A DNA stretch of 64,000 nucleotides from Escherichia boydii (GTDB lineage: Bacteria; Pseudomonadota; Gammaproteobacteria; Enterobacterales; Enterobacteriaceae), in NCBI GenBank assembly GCA_041890495.1, contig CP169086.1, positions 4,898,001 to 4,962,000 on the forward strand, written 5' to 3'. A program made the position numbers and the translations under genes. The notes under the pieces are model-generated. The model saw nothing but the letters and a program-made list of their open reading frames with translations, did no database searches and had not been told where the DNA came from. Below are positions 31,575 through 39,869 of the stretch, one piece after another (the first letter of the stretch is position 1; each line of letters starts with the position of its first letter).

Positions 31575-32558
31575 ATGTCAAACACCGCTGAAATTTACAA
31601 ATTCCCCACGCAAGAGGGGAAGCAGGAGAGTCGCATGGCTGAACTGGAGAACGGCTATTTGCGTTTAGCCAATCAGATCCAGGATGCCCTGTGTATCGTC
31701 GAGCTATCAGGCCGCGAATTCCGCGTTCTGAACGCTATAGTCCGTCTGACCTATGGCTGGTCAAAAAAGTCGGACAGGATAGCCAATAGCCTCATTGCGG
31801 ACAAAACCACACTTAAGGTGAAGCACGTTTCAGAAGCGGTGCTGAGTCTCGCTTATCGGAACATCATCATCCTCCGCCGCATTGGGCAAACCAGATACAT
31901 TGGGATTAATACCCACCTGGATAAGTGGGCTTACGCAAAGCCAAATTGCACAAGATGCCCAGCGGCTTTCCCGGCTGCTGAAGCTGTCACATGGGTTATC
32001 TCAATCCCAGAAGCCAGTCATTACCAACCCCAGAAACAGGGATGGTTATCCCCTAAAACAGGGATGGCTATCCCTGAAAACGGGGATGGCGAAAATAACC
32101 GTCAAACCATCCCTGAAAACGGGGATGGTTATCCCCGAAAACAGGGAAAGGGATCCCCGGAAACAGGGAACACCAAAGACATTCTTCCAAAGACAAATAT
32201 AAATACAGATCTAACCCCCTCTAATCCCCCAAAGGGGAAGGTTAAGTTTGACCCACTCAGTGTGCCGATCCCTGAATGGCTGAATGCAACCTCTTGGGAG
32301 GAATGGGTCACATACCGTCGCCAGGCCGGTAAGCCCATTAAAACCGAGATGACAGTGACCAAGGCTTTCAACCTGCTGAAAGAGTGTCTGGACGAAGGCC
32401 ACGATCCGGTAGCCGTTATAAACGCGAGCATTGCCAATGGTTATCAGGGCCTGTTCAAACCGAAATTCGCCTTTGGCGGCAGCAAGGCCGGCCGTGACGT
32501 GAACCAGATATCCAGGCCTGACAGCAAAATTCCACCGGGTTTCAGGGGGCATCAATGA
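31575..32558 (+). CDS. O-like replication initiator
   Basis: 327 residues from ATG 31575 (MSNTAEIYKFP, GGAGA upstream). The N-terminal phage-O DNA-binding winged-helix domain spans ~20-120 (LSGREFRVLNAIVRLTYGWSKKSDRI). The middle (~150-200) is encoded by the iterons and is low in complexity. The C-terminal ~100 residues (WEEWVTYRRQAGKPI) probably contact the helicase loader. It binds the origin inside its own gene. The stop overlaps the next start as ATGA. Confidence 0.88.
   Translation: MSNTAEIYKFPTQEGKQESRMAELENGYLRLANQIQDALCIVELSGREFRVLNAIVRLTYGWSKKSDRIANSLIADKTTLKVKHVSEAVLSLAYRNIIILRRIGQTRYIGINTHLDKWAYAKPNCTRCPAAFPAAEAVTWVISIPEASHYQPQKQGWLSPKTGMAIPENGDGENNRQTIPENGDGYPRKQGKGSPETGNTKDILPKTNINTDLTPSNPPKGKVKFDPLSVPIPEWLNATSWEEWVTYRRQAGKPIKTEMTVTKAFNLLKECLDEGHDPVAVINASIANGYQGLFKPKFAFGGSKAGRDVNQISRPDSKIPPGFRGHQ
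32028..32230. other. Replication origin: six iterons plus AT-rich stretch inside the O-like gene
   Basis: Six imperfect copies of a unit close to ATCCCCGAAAACAGGGATGG occur between 32028 and 32173. Each is itself an imperfect inverted repeat (CCC...GGG), and a ~24-base spacer separates the third and fourth. An A/T-rich tract follows (32174-32230), suited to melting. The position inside the initiator gene and the iteron + AT layout are those of the lambda origin. Confidence 0.8.
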
Positions 32559-33307
32559 AAAACGTAATGGGTACTGGCAGCGCACTCGAGCGCCTGAAGA
32601 AAATCATCCCGGCCAGCGTTCAGCCAAAATTCACCAGCGTTGAAGAGTGGCAGGCGTGGCAGGAAACCGAAGGTCGTAAGCGGTCAGGCGAAATCGACAA
32701 GATGAATCAGCGCGCCCGCTCAGAAAAGATTTTCGGTCGTGCCGGCATCCAGGCACTGCATCGCAGTTGCTCGTTCGCGAATTACGAGGTGAATGGGCCG
32801 GAGCAGCGCCAGGCATACAGCATGGCAAAAAGCTACGCGCAGAACTTCGGCGGCGGCAGCTTCGCAAGCTTTGTATTCAGTGGAGCGCCAGGAACCGGTA
32901 AGAACCACCTCGCCGCGGCAATAGGTAATCACCTGCTGGGTGCTGGCCACTCGGTTCTGGTGGTGACCATCCCTGACCTGATGCTCCGTGTTCGTGAATG
33001 TTACGACGACGGACAGTCTGAATCGTCACTGCTAAACGACCTGTGCAATGTTGATCTCCTGGTGCTGGATGAGGTCGGTATTCAGAGAGGCTCCAGCGGC
33101 GAGAAGGTCATCATCAATCAGGTCATTGACCGCCGACTTTCTTCAATGCGTCCGGTTGGCATTCTTACCAACCTGAATCACGGCGAACTGGTGAACACAC
33201 TGGGCGCGCGCGTTATGGACCGTCTTCAGATGGATGGCGGTATCTGGGTGAACTTCGACTGGTCAAGCTACCGCAAAAACGTGTCGCACCTGCGTCCTGT
33301 TAAATAA
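32555..33307 (+). CDS. DnaC-like helicase loader
   Basis: AAA+ ATPase of 250 residues related to E. coli DnaC, which loads DnaB helicase. Walker A is GAPGTGKNHLAAAIG near residue 110, with the GKNHLAAAI form found in DnaC; Walker B is LLVLDEVG near residue 170. It takes the place of lambda P and should recruit host DnaB to the O-bound iterons. Translationally coupled to the O-like gene. Confidence 0.92.
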   Translation: MKNVMGTGSALERLKKIIPASVQPKFTSVEEWQAWQETEGRKRSGEIDKMNQRARSEKIFGRAGIQALHRSCSFANYEVNGPEQRQAYSMAKSYAQNFGGGSFASFVFSGAPGTGKNHLAAAIGNHLLGAGHSVLVVTIPDLMLRVRECYDDGQSESSLLNDLCNVDLLVLDEVGIQRGSSGEKVIINQVIDRRLSSMRPVGILTNLNHGELVNTLGARVMDRLQMDGGIWVNFDWSSYRKNVSHLRPVK

Positions 33308-33323
33308 TTTCGGAAGGAAAGCT

Positions 33324-34046
33324 ATGGAAACCGTAATTCAAGTACTGGAAAAAATGGGCCGGGCGACTTACCGCGAAGTGGCAGCCCGTCTGGATGTCGA
33401 GCCTGTCGAAGCTCTGAACATGCTGCGCGAACAGCGCGAGCAAGGTCTTTGTGATTTCTCCGACGGTGGCTGGTTCATTGGCTCGGCTAAAGATGCTAAG
33501 CGTGTTGCTTTCGTTCCCCAGCCTAAGCCTGCACTACATGGCGAAGCGCCTGAACCAGTTGACCCGGCTGTTATTCGTAGTCTCCTGGCAAAGAATGGCG
33601 CCATGGATACCCCTTCACTGGCAACAGCGGTGAACCGTAACGCTCGCGGCATGACCTCCGTAATGCGCGCGCTGGAGCGCCAGGGCGTTGTGGTGAAGAA
33701 CGGGCAGGGCAAAGGCGTAACCTGGTCGCTGCCAGCGTCCTCGACCGAACCGGAGCCAGAACCTGCTGCTGAATCTGTAACTGCAGTCAGTGCTGAGCCT
33801 GAATTGGCCGCTACCGAGCAGCCGAAGGATATCGCGCAGATTATCAGGGAGATCCCCTCGTTCACCGAAGGGCGAGCAACTGCCCAGACCATTCCGACCG
33901 CTCGGGTGATCTCCCGCGAAATCCGCCGCGCCAGAAACAAGCTGGCGAGCCTGGAGAAACTGCGCGATGCGGTGCGCGTTGTTGGTCGGCATAAACATCT
34001 CGTGCAGCAGTTGGTAAGCGTGGAGGTGGATAATGGCAAGGCCTAA
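33324..34046 (+). CDS. DUF1627-type phage protein with two winged-helix units
   Basis: 240 residues. Two helix-turn-helix-like stretches are visible: ATYREVAARLDVEPVEALNMLREQ (residues ~14-37) and DTPSLATAVNRNARGMTSVMRALERQ (~94-120). An acidic Pro/Glu linker (EPEPEPAAES) follows. Fits the DUF1627 family of lambdoid phages (from memory). Probably DNA binding; role unknown. Overlaps the next gene by 14 bases. Confidence 0.65.
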   Translation: METVIQVLEKMGRATYREVAARLDVEPVEALNMLREQREQGLCDFSDGGWFIGSAKDAKRVAFVPQPKPALHGEAPEPVDPAVIRSLLAKNGAMDTPSLATAVNRNARGMTSVMRALERQGVVVKNGQGKGVTWSLPASSTEPEPEPAAESVTAVSAEPELAATEQPKDIAQIIREIPSFTEGRATAQTIPTARVISREIRRARNKLASLEKLRDAVRVVGRHKHLVQQLVSVEVDNGKA

Positions 34047-34293
34047 GACCCAACAGGAACGCAGCCTGTTCATCGCCTGGATTATCGAGATGGTGAAAAA
34101 ACATGGCCACGCGACGACCAAAGACATCGTCGAAATGTTTGGCCTGCATCGCACCACCGCAGAGAAATACATCCGGGTTGCGGTGGAACGAGGGAATCTC
34201 ATCCGTCACGGCCGATGCGGCATATTCCGCGACCAGCGGGCAGTTATCGACTTTGACAGGGAGCGTTTCACGCACCGGGGAGCCTCTCAATGA
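34033..34293 (+). CDS. Small winged-helix phage protein (DUF977-like)
   Basis: 86 residues, MARPKTQQERSLF. The central helix-turn-helix reads ATTKDIVEMFGLHRTTAEKYIRVAVERG. Its end overlaps the next gene by four bases. Likely a DNA-binding regulator; target unknown. Confidence 0.65.
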   Translation: MARPKTQQERSLFIAWIIEMVKKHGHATTKDIVEMFGLHRTTAEKYIRVAVERGNLIRHGRCGIFRDQRAVIDFDRERFTHRGASQ

Positions 34294-34616
34294 GCAACAT
34301 CGACAAACATCCTTACCGCGCTGATGGCGGTGATATCAGCACTGGTCGACTCAGAGAGATTGCTGACAATCCTTATGGCGACGAAGAGAAATGCTGGCTG
34401 GCTAAGCGCGTTCTGGCGCTGCTGGGTGAATTGGATGCCAAAGACCAGCGGAATGCTGAACTGGAGGCGCGGGAGGTGAAGCTGCCCCAGCGCTTTGACG
34501 TGCAGACATATTCTTGCTCAGAAGAGCCTGACGGCGAATGGTATGCACGGGATGATGTGTTGGCCGCGCTTGCAACAGCAGGTGTCCGCTCCAGCGAGGA
34601 GGGAGAGCATGGCTAA
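34290..34616 (+). CDS. Hypothetical phage protein
   Basis: 108 residues starting MSNIDKHPYRADGGDIS, acidic. A helical centre (REIADNPYGDEEKCWLAKRV) and the ending DGEWYARDDVLAALA resemble pieces shared among Ea22-type accessory proteins of lambdoid phages. Overlaps both neighbours slightly. No function visible. Confidence 0.55.
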   Translation: MSNIDKHPYRADGGDISTGRLREIADNPYGDEEKCWLAKRVLALLGELDAKDQRNAELEAREVKLPQRFDVQTYSCSEEPDGEWYARDDVLAALATAGVRSSEEGEHG

Positions 34617-34890
34617 GTTTACTGACGTGCATGACCTGTTAACTGCGTATCAAACACAGGCGCGTAAAGTGCCCGCAAAGGGAGTTTATGCATCAAAACA
34701 GCGGCGTGAAGAAGTACAGGCGGCGCACTCAAGAAAGGTACTTCGTCAGCGTAAACGCTCCGTTGGGAAGTCCAATAAATTAGGCGGGCGTCGCCGGGCC
34801 GAAGTGTTGGCGGCGCTGATTTGCGAAATGAATTTTTGGGCACTGGTGTGTCGTTCAAACCGTAATAATTCCGTACAGGGTGAGGGTTAA
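34609..34890 (+). CDS. Small basic phage protein
   Basis: 93 residues from ATG 34609 (MAKFTDVHDLLTAYQ) after GAGGAGGGAGA. Strongly basic middle (KQRREEVQAAHSRKVLRQRK and RSVGKSNKLGGRRRAE), suggesting nucleic-acid binding. Overlaps the previous gene by 8 bases. No family recognised. Confidence 0.6.
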   Translation: MAKFTDVHDLLTAYQTQARKVPAKGVYASKQRREEVQAAHSRKVLRQRKRSVGKSNKLGGRRRAEVLAALICEMNFWALVCRSNRNNSVQGEG

Positions 34891-34892
34891 CC

Positions 34893-35330
34893 ATGAGCAC
34901 GATTACCAAAGAGCAGTTACGCAAACGTGCGCGCGAAAAGGTGAAAAACTTGGAGTTCGCTGTCATACAGACCGCTTTCGCTGATTCCCGCGCAGCGCTT
35001 GAAGAAGAACTGGAGCTTGCGCGTATCGCGCTGGCATCGCTCGAAGCTAAACCGATAGGAGCTTTCCACATCGCCGATCAGCAGGTTGGCGGAACCACGG
35101 ATTATATCAAGGATGGCGCGTGGCCAATTGATGACGGTGTTATTGAGGTCTACGCCGCCCCGCCAGCGCCAGCCAATGTCGAACCCGTAGCCTGGCTGTG
35201 GTCACACAGGAAACATCCAAGCGAAGTTACGCTTGTTCGTCCAGAGGATGATGATCGAGCAGAAGGGGCGCGGTGGTCAGGATGGAGTAGTCAGGCGCTT
35301 TATGCAGCACCGAATCAGGAGGTGAAGTAG
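34893..35330 (+). CDS. Ea22-type accessory protein
   Basis: 145 residues. A helical N-terminus (LRKRAREKVKNLEFAVIQTA, ALEEELELARIALASL) is followed by a C-terminal module with AAPPAPANVEPVAWLWSHR and SSQALYAAP, a recurring building block in lambdoid early-region proteins. These are modular and of unknown role. Its stop shares one base with the next GTG start. Confidence 0.6.
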   Translation: MSTITKEQLRKRAREKVKNLEFAVIQTAFADSRAALEEELELARIALASLEAKPIGAFHIADQQVGGTTDYIKDGAWPIDDGVIEVYAAPPAPANVEPVAWLWSHRKHPSEVTLVRPEDDDRAEGARWSGWSSQALYAAPNQEVK

Positions 35331-35587
35331 TGGACCATTTGCTGAAATACGCCTGTAGACGTGTGGCTGAGCTGGAAGATCTCCTGCTGGTGGAAGTACC
35401 TGAAACCGTATGGCCTACCGAAGTCGATATGGTCTACAGCCAGATTGAAAACGCCGGGGATCTCCCGGCGCACCACCAGCGCCGCCTGCAGCATCACATC
35501 AATCGGATGTGGCTGGAACGAATGCCAGTACCGTCAATTATCGCTGCTGCCCGCTCGCTGGCCGCCGCCATGGAGGAATACGCGTGA
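35330..35587 (+). CDS. Hypothetical phage protein
   Basis: 85 residues from a GTG start (read as MDHLLKYACRRVAELED) with AGGAGG 8 bases upstream. Mostly helical, ending IIAAARSLAAAMEEYA. Shares its last bases with the methyltransferase start (GTGA), so it may set translation of that gene. No family recognised. Confidence 0.55.
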   Translation: MDHLLKYACRRVAELEDLLLVEVPETVWPTEVDMVYSQIENAGDLPAHHQRRLQHHINRMWLERMPVPSIIAAARSLAAAMEEYA

Positions 35588-37554
35588 GAGAGATTATCGT
35601 TGATAACTTTGCCGGAGGCGGCGGGGCGAGCACGGGCATTGAGCTGGCTACCGGCCGGAGCGTAGACATCGCGATCAATCACGACCCGAACGCCGTAGCG
35701 ATGCACACTACCAACCACCCGGACACGTTGCACTATTGCGAATCCGTGTACGAGGTAAAGCCGAAGATTGCTACTGCAGGTCGCCCGGTAGGGCTCGCTT
35801 GGTTCTCGCCGGACTGCCGTCATTTCTCAAAAGCCAAGGGCGCTAAGCCAGTTGAGAAAGCGATTCGCGGACTGGCGTGGATCGTTATTCGCTGGGCGCT
35901 GGAAGTAGGCCCGCGCGTAATGATGCTGGAGAACGTTGAAGAATTTAAAACGTGGGGGCCGTTGCAGGTCGGAGAGATGCGACCGGATCCTGAGCACGCC
36001 GGTGAAACATTCGAGGCGTTTATCGGCATGCTTAGCACCGGCGTTCCCGCTGATCACCCTGCGCTTTTGGAATGCTGCGAGTTCCTGCAGCTGTCACCGG
36101 AGAGTGAGCAGGTGCAGCAGATGGTTGCCGGGCTCGGTTATGACGTGGACTATCGCGAACTGCGTGCATGCGACTATGGCGCTCCGACCATCAGGAAACG
36201 CTTTTTCATGGTGATGCGCCGGGATGGGCAGCCGATCGCCTGGCCGCAAGCAACCCACGCGGATCCAAAGTCGCCAGCTGTCCAAATGGGCAGACTGACG
36301 CCATGGCGGACCGCCGCAGAGTGTATCGACTGGTCGATTGGTGCGCCGTCTATCTTTGATCGCAAAAAGCCGCTGGCGGAGAACACGCTGAAGCGCATCG
36401 CCCGCGGTATACAGCGTTTCGTCCTGGATAACCCGGCGCCGTTTATCGTGAAGTGCAACCACACCACGACGAAAGGTAAATACGACTGCTTCCGCGGCCA
36501 GGCGCTGGAGGAACCGCTGCAGACCATTACCAAAACCCATGGATATGCGATAGCCGTGCCGCACTTGACCAAGTTCCGAACCGGTGCCACCGGGCAACCA
36601 GTAACTGAGCCGGTACCAACGGTCACCGCTGGCACATCCCGGCGCCCGGGCGGCAATGGACACGCGCTGGGACTGGTTGAGGCGGCGCTGGCGCCGTTCA
36701 TTGCCCGCCAGTTTGGCGCCAGTGTCGGACATGGTGCTGACGAGCCAAGCGCGACTATTACGGCTGGTGGTGGCGGTAAATCGCAGCTGGTGATGCCCAC
36801 GCTCATTCAGATGGGCTATGGCGAACGCCCTGGGCAGGAGCCTCGCGTACCTGGTCTGCATAAGCCACTGGGCACGGTCGTCGCCGGTGGCGGCAAGTTC
36901 GGGCTGGTGGCCGCGAATCTGGTTAAGCACTATGGCGGGAATTACCAGGGGGCTGGGGTGGGCATGGAAGAGCCGATGCATTCAGTGACAACTGTCGATC
37001 ATCATGCGGTTGTCGCTGCGCATCTGATGGTCAATAACACTGGTCATCCGGGCGGGGAAGTGGGGAAGCCTACGCATACCATCACCACGGGAAATCACCA
37101 TGCCGCGGTTACTTCTCACTTGGTGAAGCTTCGCGGCACCTGCCGGGACGGGCAGCGCACCGATGAGCCAATGCCGACTGTTACCGCCGGCGGCACACAT
37201 GTGGGAGAAGTGAAAACCCTGCTTGCCGTTGACGGGTACGACGAGCTGCGCGCGCGGCAGGCGCTGGAGTTCCTGCGCGAATACTGCGGCCCGGACAGCA
37301 CCGGGCTGGTGACCATCGAAGGTGTGGTGTACCGCATCGTTGATATCGGCATGCGCATGCTGCAGCCACATGAGCTATACCGGGCGCAGGGCTTCCCTGA
37401 GTGGTACATCATCGACAGAGACTACCGCGGCGTGAAGTATGCGAAGGATAAGCAGGTAGCCCGCTGCGGTAATGCAGTTCCGCCGCCGTTCGCCGAGGCG
37501 CTGGTTCGGGCCAACCTACCAGAATTGTGTTCTAAGAAAGAGATAGCCGCGTAA
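35584..37554 (+). CDS. C5 cytosine DNA methyltransferase with repeat array
   Basis: 656 residues from GTG 35584. SAM motif I is DNFAGGGGASTGIELA; the catalytic loop is WFSPDCRHFSKAKG, with the nucleophile Cys in PDC rather than the usual PPC; then ENVEEF and the terminal motif GNAVPPPFAEAL. Between about residues 300 and 560 there are roughly seven copies of a unit like EPxxTVTAGGxHxxxV, where other enzymes carry a single recognition domain. No restriction partner is next to it, so it is an orphan enzyme, probably protecting phage DNA. Confidence 0.9.
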   Translation: MREIIVDNFAGGGGASTGIELATGRSVDIAINHDPNAVAMHTTNHPDTLHYCESVYEVKPKIATAGRPVGLAWFSPDCRHFSKAKGAKPVEKAIRGLAWIVIRWALEVGPRVMMLENVEEFKTWGPLQVGEMRPDPEHAGETFEAFIGMLSTGVPADHPALLECCEFLQLSPESEQVQQMVAGLGYDVDYRELRACDYGAPTIRKRFFMVMRRDGQPIAWPQATHADPKSPAVQMGRLTPWRTAAECIDWSIGAPSIFDRKKPLAENTLKRIARGIQRFVLDNPAPFIVKCNHTTTKGKYDCFRGQALEEPLQTITKTHGYAIAVPHLTKFRTGATGQPVTEPVPTVTAGTSRRPGGNGHALGLVEAALAPFIARQFGASVGHGADEPSATITAGGGGKSQLVMPTLIQMGYGERPGQEPRVPGLHKPLGTVVAGGGKFGLVAANLVKHYGGNYQGAGVGMEEPMHSVTTVDHHAVVAAHLMVNNTGHPGGEVGKPTHTITTGNHHAAVTSHLVKLRGTCRDGQRTDEPMPTVTAGGTHVGEVKTLLAVDGYDELRARQALEFLREYCGPDSTGLVTIEGVVYRIVDIGMRMLQPHELYRAQGFPEWYIIDRDYRGVKYAKDKQVARCGNAVPPPFAEALVRANLPELCSKKEIAA

Positions 37555-37560
37555 AAAGAA

Positions 37561-37586
37561 AAAAACCGGCTCAGGGCCGGTTTTTA
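37561..37586. terminator. Convergent terminator
   Basis: A-run, ACCGGC, loop TCAGG, GCCGGT, T-run. It can work in both directions and separates the methyltransferase from the opposite-strand gene. Confidence 0.85.
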
Positions 37587-37601
37587 TTCAGATATCAGAG
37601 A

Positions 37602-38360
37602 TTAAGCTGATTCTTCTTCTCTGATACGATTGATCGCACTTTTTAGACGCTGTTTGGATGCATCATCCCAATCCTGGGTTTTTTTTCCGATTGGAGCACA
37701 TGGGGATATGTTGCCATTCACCAACATTTGACGAACGTCCGCAACTTCCTGAGCGCTGATCGAAACGTGTTGTACATGCGGATTCTTGGTATCCATAATA
37801 AGCCCCCTCATCAATAGAGCTTGGTTAACTTCTGCAATGGTAGTCACTGATGTTTCTAAATTGGTTTTGTTGCTGGTAAAGTCGACAAACCTTACCTCTC
37901 CACCAGTGTACGGATCTGACTCTTTAGCTTCACTAATGGCTGTCCGGGCACAATGTGAAGATAACCAGTTTTGTGCTGCAATGCCGCCGCCTGAACCTGA
38001 AAATACAGCTTGTAATTCACGGGTCTGAGTGCAGGTGGCCGCAATAACATTACCCTTGTCAAAAATCACTTCGTTAGTGGATTTTTTGACTATATGCAAT
38101 ACAACCGATTGTCCTGTAGGTAAAACAACTGGAGGTTCTTGGTCCGATAAATCACCCGACCACCAGATTTTCCATTGTTCGATTAGGTGACCATTTCCAG
38201 CTAAGGTCATGACAAAATCGTTTCTGTCGGCAATCTTGCCGAAACCTGTATCGTCGATATATAAGACATGTCCAGGATAACCTTGCTCAGTTAGGTCGCA
38301 AGACCAACGGGAATCACTAGCTATCAAACGACTGATACGGTCATAAACTGTTGTAGTCAT
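37602..38360 (-). CDS. Putative lone proteasome/HslV-like Ntn hydrolase
   Basis: 252 residues, not assigned by name. After Met comes TTTVYDRISRLIASDSRWS, like the N-terminus of HslV and proteasome beta subunits: a Thr exposed after Met removal and Asp near position 15. Then FGKIADRNDFVMTLAG fits the Lys-33/AGG region. ELQAVFSGSGGGIAAQNWL with a following helix and GGEVRFVDFTSNKTNLE parallel the IGSGGPYAQAAARAL and IYTNHFHTIEEL parts of HslV. No HslU-like ATPase is nearby. It is an isolated gene on the opposite strand, flanked by a terminator and a 260-base AT-rich leader, typical of a cargo gene. Fold fairly likely, function unknown. Confidence 0.55.
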   Translation of the reverse strand: MTTTVYDRISRLIASDSRWSCDLTEQGYPGHVLYIDDTGFGKIADRNDFVMTLAGNGHLIEQWKIWWSGDLSDQEPPVVLPTGQSVVLHIVKKSTNEVIFDKGNVIAATCTQTRELQAVFSGSGGGIAAQNWLSSHCARTAISEAKESDPYTGGEVRFVDFTSNKTNLETSVTTIAEVNQALLMRGLIMDTKNPHVQHVSISAQEVADVRQMLVNGNISPCAPIGKKTQDWDDASKQRLKSAINRIREEESA

Positions 38361-38587
38361 TGTAGACCATCTGAGTTCGTCAAAGTTCGTAAATATTACG
38401 TGAAGTGTAAATATTTGCTAATCGATCTTTCTTATCGGTAAAGAAGCTTTTTATCTTTAATTTTTCTTTACAAATCTGCCTTTGGCTTCTTTTTGAGTTC
38501 TTTAAAAGTAACAAAACCAACAATATATGAATTGTTGTTTAACATTTCGTGCTGCTAAGAAGTTGATAATCGACACCTGGCGGTGTA

Positions 38588-38603
38588 CTGTATAAGTATA
38601 CAG
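38588..38603. promoter_or_regulatory. LexA box of the dinI-like operon
   Basis: CTGTATAAGTATACAG fits CTGT-N8-ACAG perfectly and is palindromic. It lies 21 bases before the dinI-like start. Together with the gap 38361-38587 (AT-rich, no gene seen) it forms the divergent control region. Confidence 0.9.
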
Positions 38604-38623
38604 TAAAGGCAGCGGAGGCAATT

Positions 38624-38857
38624 ATGAAAGTTGAATTAACCATTGATCGTACGAAGAAACTTCCAGATGGAGCTGTGCCGGCGCTTGAGAAAGAATTGCT
38701 TAAGCGACTACATAACCGGTTTGATAATTGCAGCTTGGTTATCCGACGCGCAGGTACTGATGGGTTAAGCGTTTTTGGTGCTGAGAAGGATGCAAAGAAG
38801 ACGATAGAAGAAATTCTGCAGGAGACATGGGAAAGCGCAGACGATTGGTTCTTTTAA
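38624..38857 (+). CDS. DinI-like SOS protein
   Basis: 77 residues, MKVELTIDRTKKLPDG. DinI family (a regulator of RecA filaments): beta-alpha-beta start, then KELLKRLHNRF and the C-terminal helix KKTIEEILQETWESADDWFF. It is controlled by the LexA box directly upstream. In Gifsy-1 a dinI-like gene is cotranscribed with an antirepressor gene. Confidence 0.88.
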   Translation: MKVELTIDRTKKLPDGAVPALEKELLKRLHNRFDNCSLVIRRAGTDGLSVFGAEKDAKKTIEEILQETWESADDWFF

Positions 38858-38970
38858 CGTTTTGTTCAGGTGTAGCGCGCATTTTCAGAATACCGCTTTT
38901 TGCGAATCCCTTTGATGCTGCTGCTGCCGACAATTTCTAATCGCGTCTGTATGTCGCTCAGGGGGATTAC

Positions 38971-39180
38971 GTGGGAGTTGTAGCTCAGTCAGATCTACGA
39001 GTGACCATAACCGATGGGAAAGGAAAAGAACTGCTGACCTTCAGTATGGGGGCGGAAGAGCGGTATATAATTTCCACCAACGACAGTTCCTTAACTCACA
39101 GAAAACTAAGCAGGGACGATCGTTACTGGTCGAAGGAAACCATAATGGAAGTTGTAAGGGAAATGACTTCAAAAAATTGA
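38971..39180 (+). CDS. Small protein after dinI; candidate antirepressor
   Basis: 69 residues from GTG 38971 with AGGGGG upstream: MGVVAQSDLRVTITDGKGKE. Predicted beta-rich N-terminus, then a helix (SKETIMEVVREMTSKN). It is the next gene after the SOS-controlled dinI-like gene, the position of the Gifsy-1 antirepressor GfoA. The repressor here cannot cleave itself, so an antirepressor is needed. Identity is inferred from position, not sequence. Confidence 0.5.
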   Translation: MGVVAQSDLRVTITDGKGKELLTFSMGAEERYIISTNDSSLTHRKLSRDDRYWSKETIMEVVREMTSKN

Positions 39181-39264
39181 CTTGTCACTACGTGCGCAAT
39201 CATAATTCTTGAGCTGGCCTGAACAACCAGCAACCTGACATCGATGCGCCACGGAGTGAAAACC

Positions 39265-39864
39265 ATGGCGCAGTTACAACTCATCAAACAGTCCTCAGGG
39301 ATCCTGATCCCGGCTACGCCGGAGAGCAGCGATTTATTGCAATCAAAAATAAAGCTCGGCGCCGTGCTGGTGGCCGACTTCAAACAGGTACGCAATCCAG
39401 CGTTTCATCGCCGCTTCTTCGCTTTGCTGAATCTTGGCTTCGAATACTGGGAGCCGACCGGCGGCGCGATCTCCTCCAACGAGCGCAAGCTGGTTACCGG
39501 CTACGCTAAATTTCTGGCCTCCTATGGCGGCAACGAAGGAGCACTACTAGATGCCGCTGAGCACTATCTTGAGCAGGTAGCGAGCCGCCGCGTCACGAAC
39601 GGGATCAGCCTCTGTAAATCCTTCGATGCATACCGCGCCTGGGTGACGATTCAGGCCGGGCATTACGACGCCATAAAGCTTCCGGATGGCACCCTTCAGA
39701 AACATCCTCGCAGCATCTCGTTCGCGAACATGGACGAAATCGAGTTCCAGCAGCTGTACAAAGCCGCGCTCGATGTCCTCTGGCGCTGGATATTGTCAAA
39801 AGCGTTCACGGACCAGCGCGAGGCGGAGAACGCCGCTGCGCAGCTCATGAGCTTCGCGGGGTGA
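39265..39864 (+). CDS. DUF1367-type phage protein
   Basis: 199 residues from ATG 39265 (MAQLQLIKQSSG) with GGAGTG 7 bases upstream. Contains NPAFHRRFFALLNLGFEYWEP and SISFANMDEIEFQQLYKAALDVLW, features of the DUF1367 family found in nin regions of lambdoid phages (from memory). A role near recombination has been suggested for such genes, without proof. Ends where the next gene begins. Confidence 0.75.
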   Translation: MAQLQLIKQSSGILIPATPESSDLLQSKIKLGAVLVADFKQVRNPAFHRRFFALLNLGFEYWEPTGGAISSNERKLVTGYAKFLASYGGNEGALLDAAEHYLEQVASRRVTNGISLCKSFDAYRAWVTIQAGHYDAIKLPDGTLQKHPRSISFANMDEIEFQQLYKAALDVLWRWILSKAFTDQREAENAAAQLMSFAG

Positions 39865-39869
39865 TGGGG

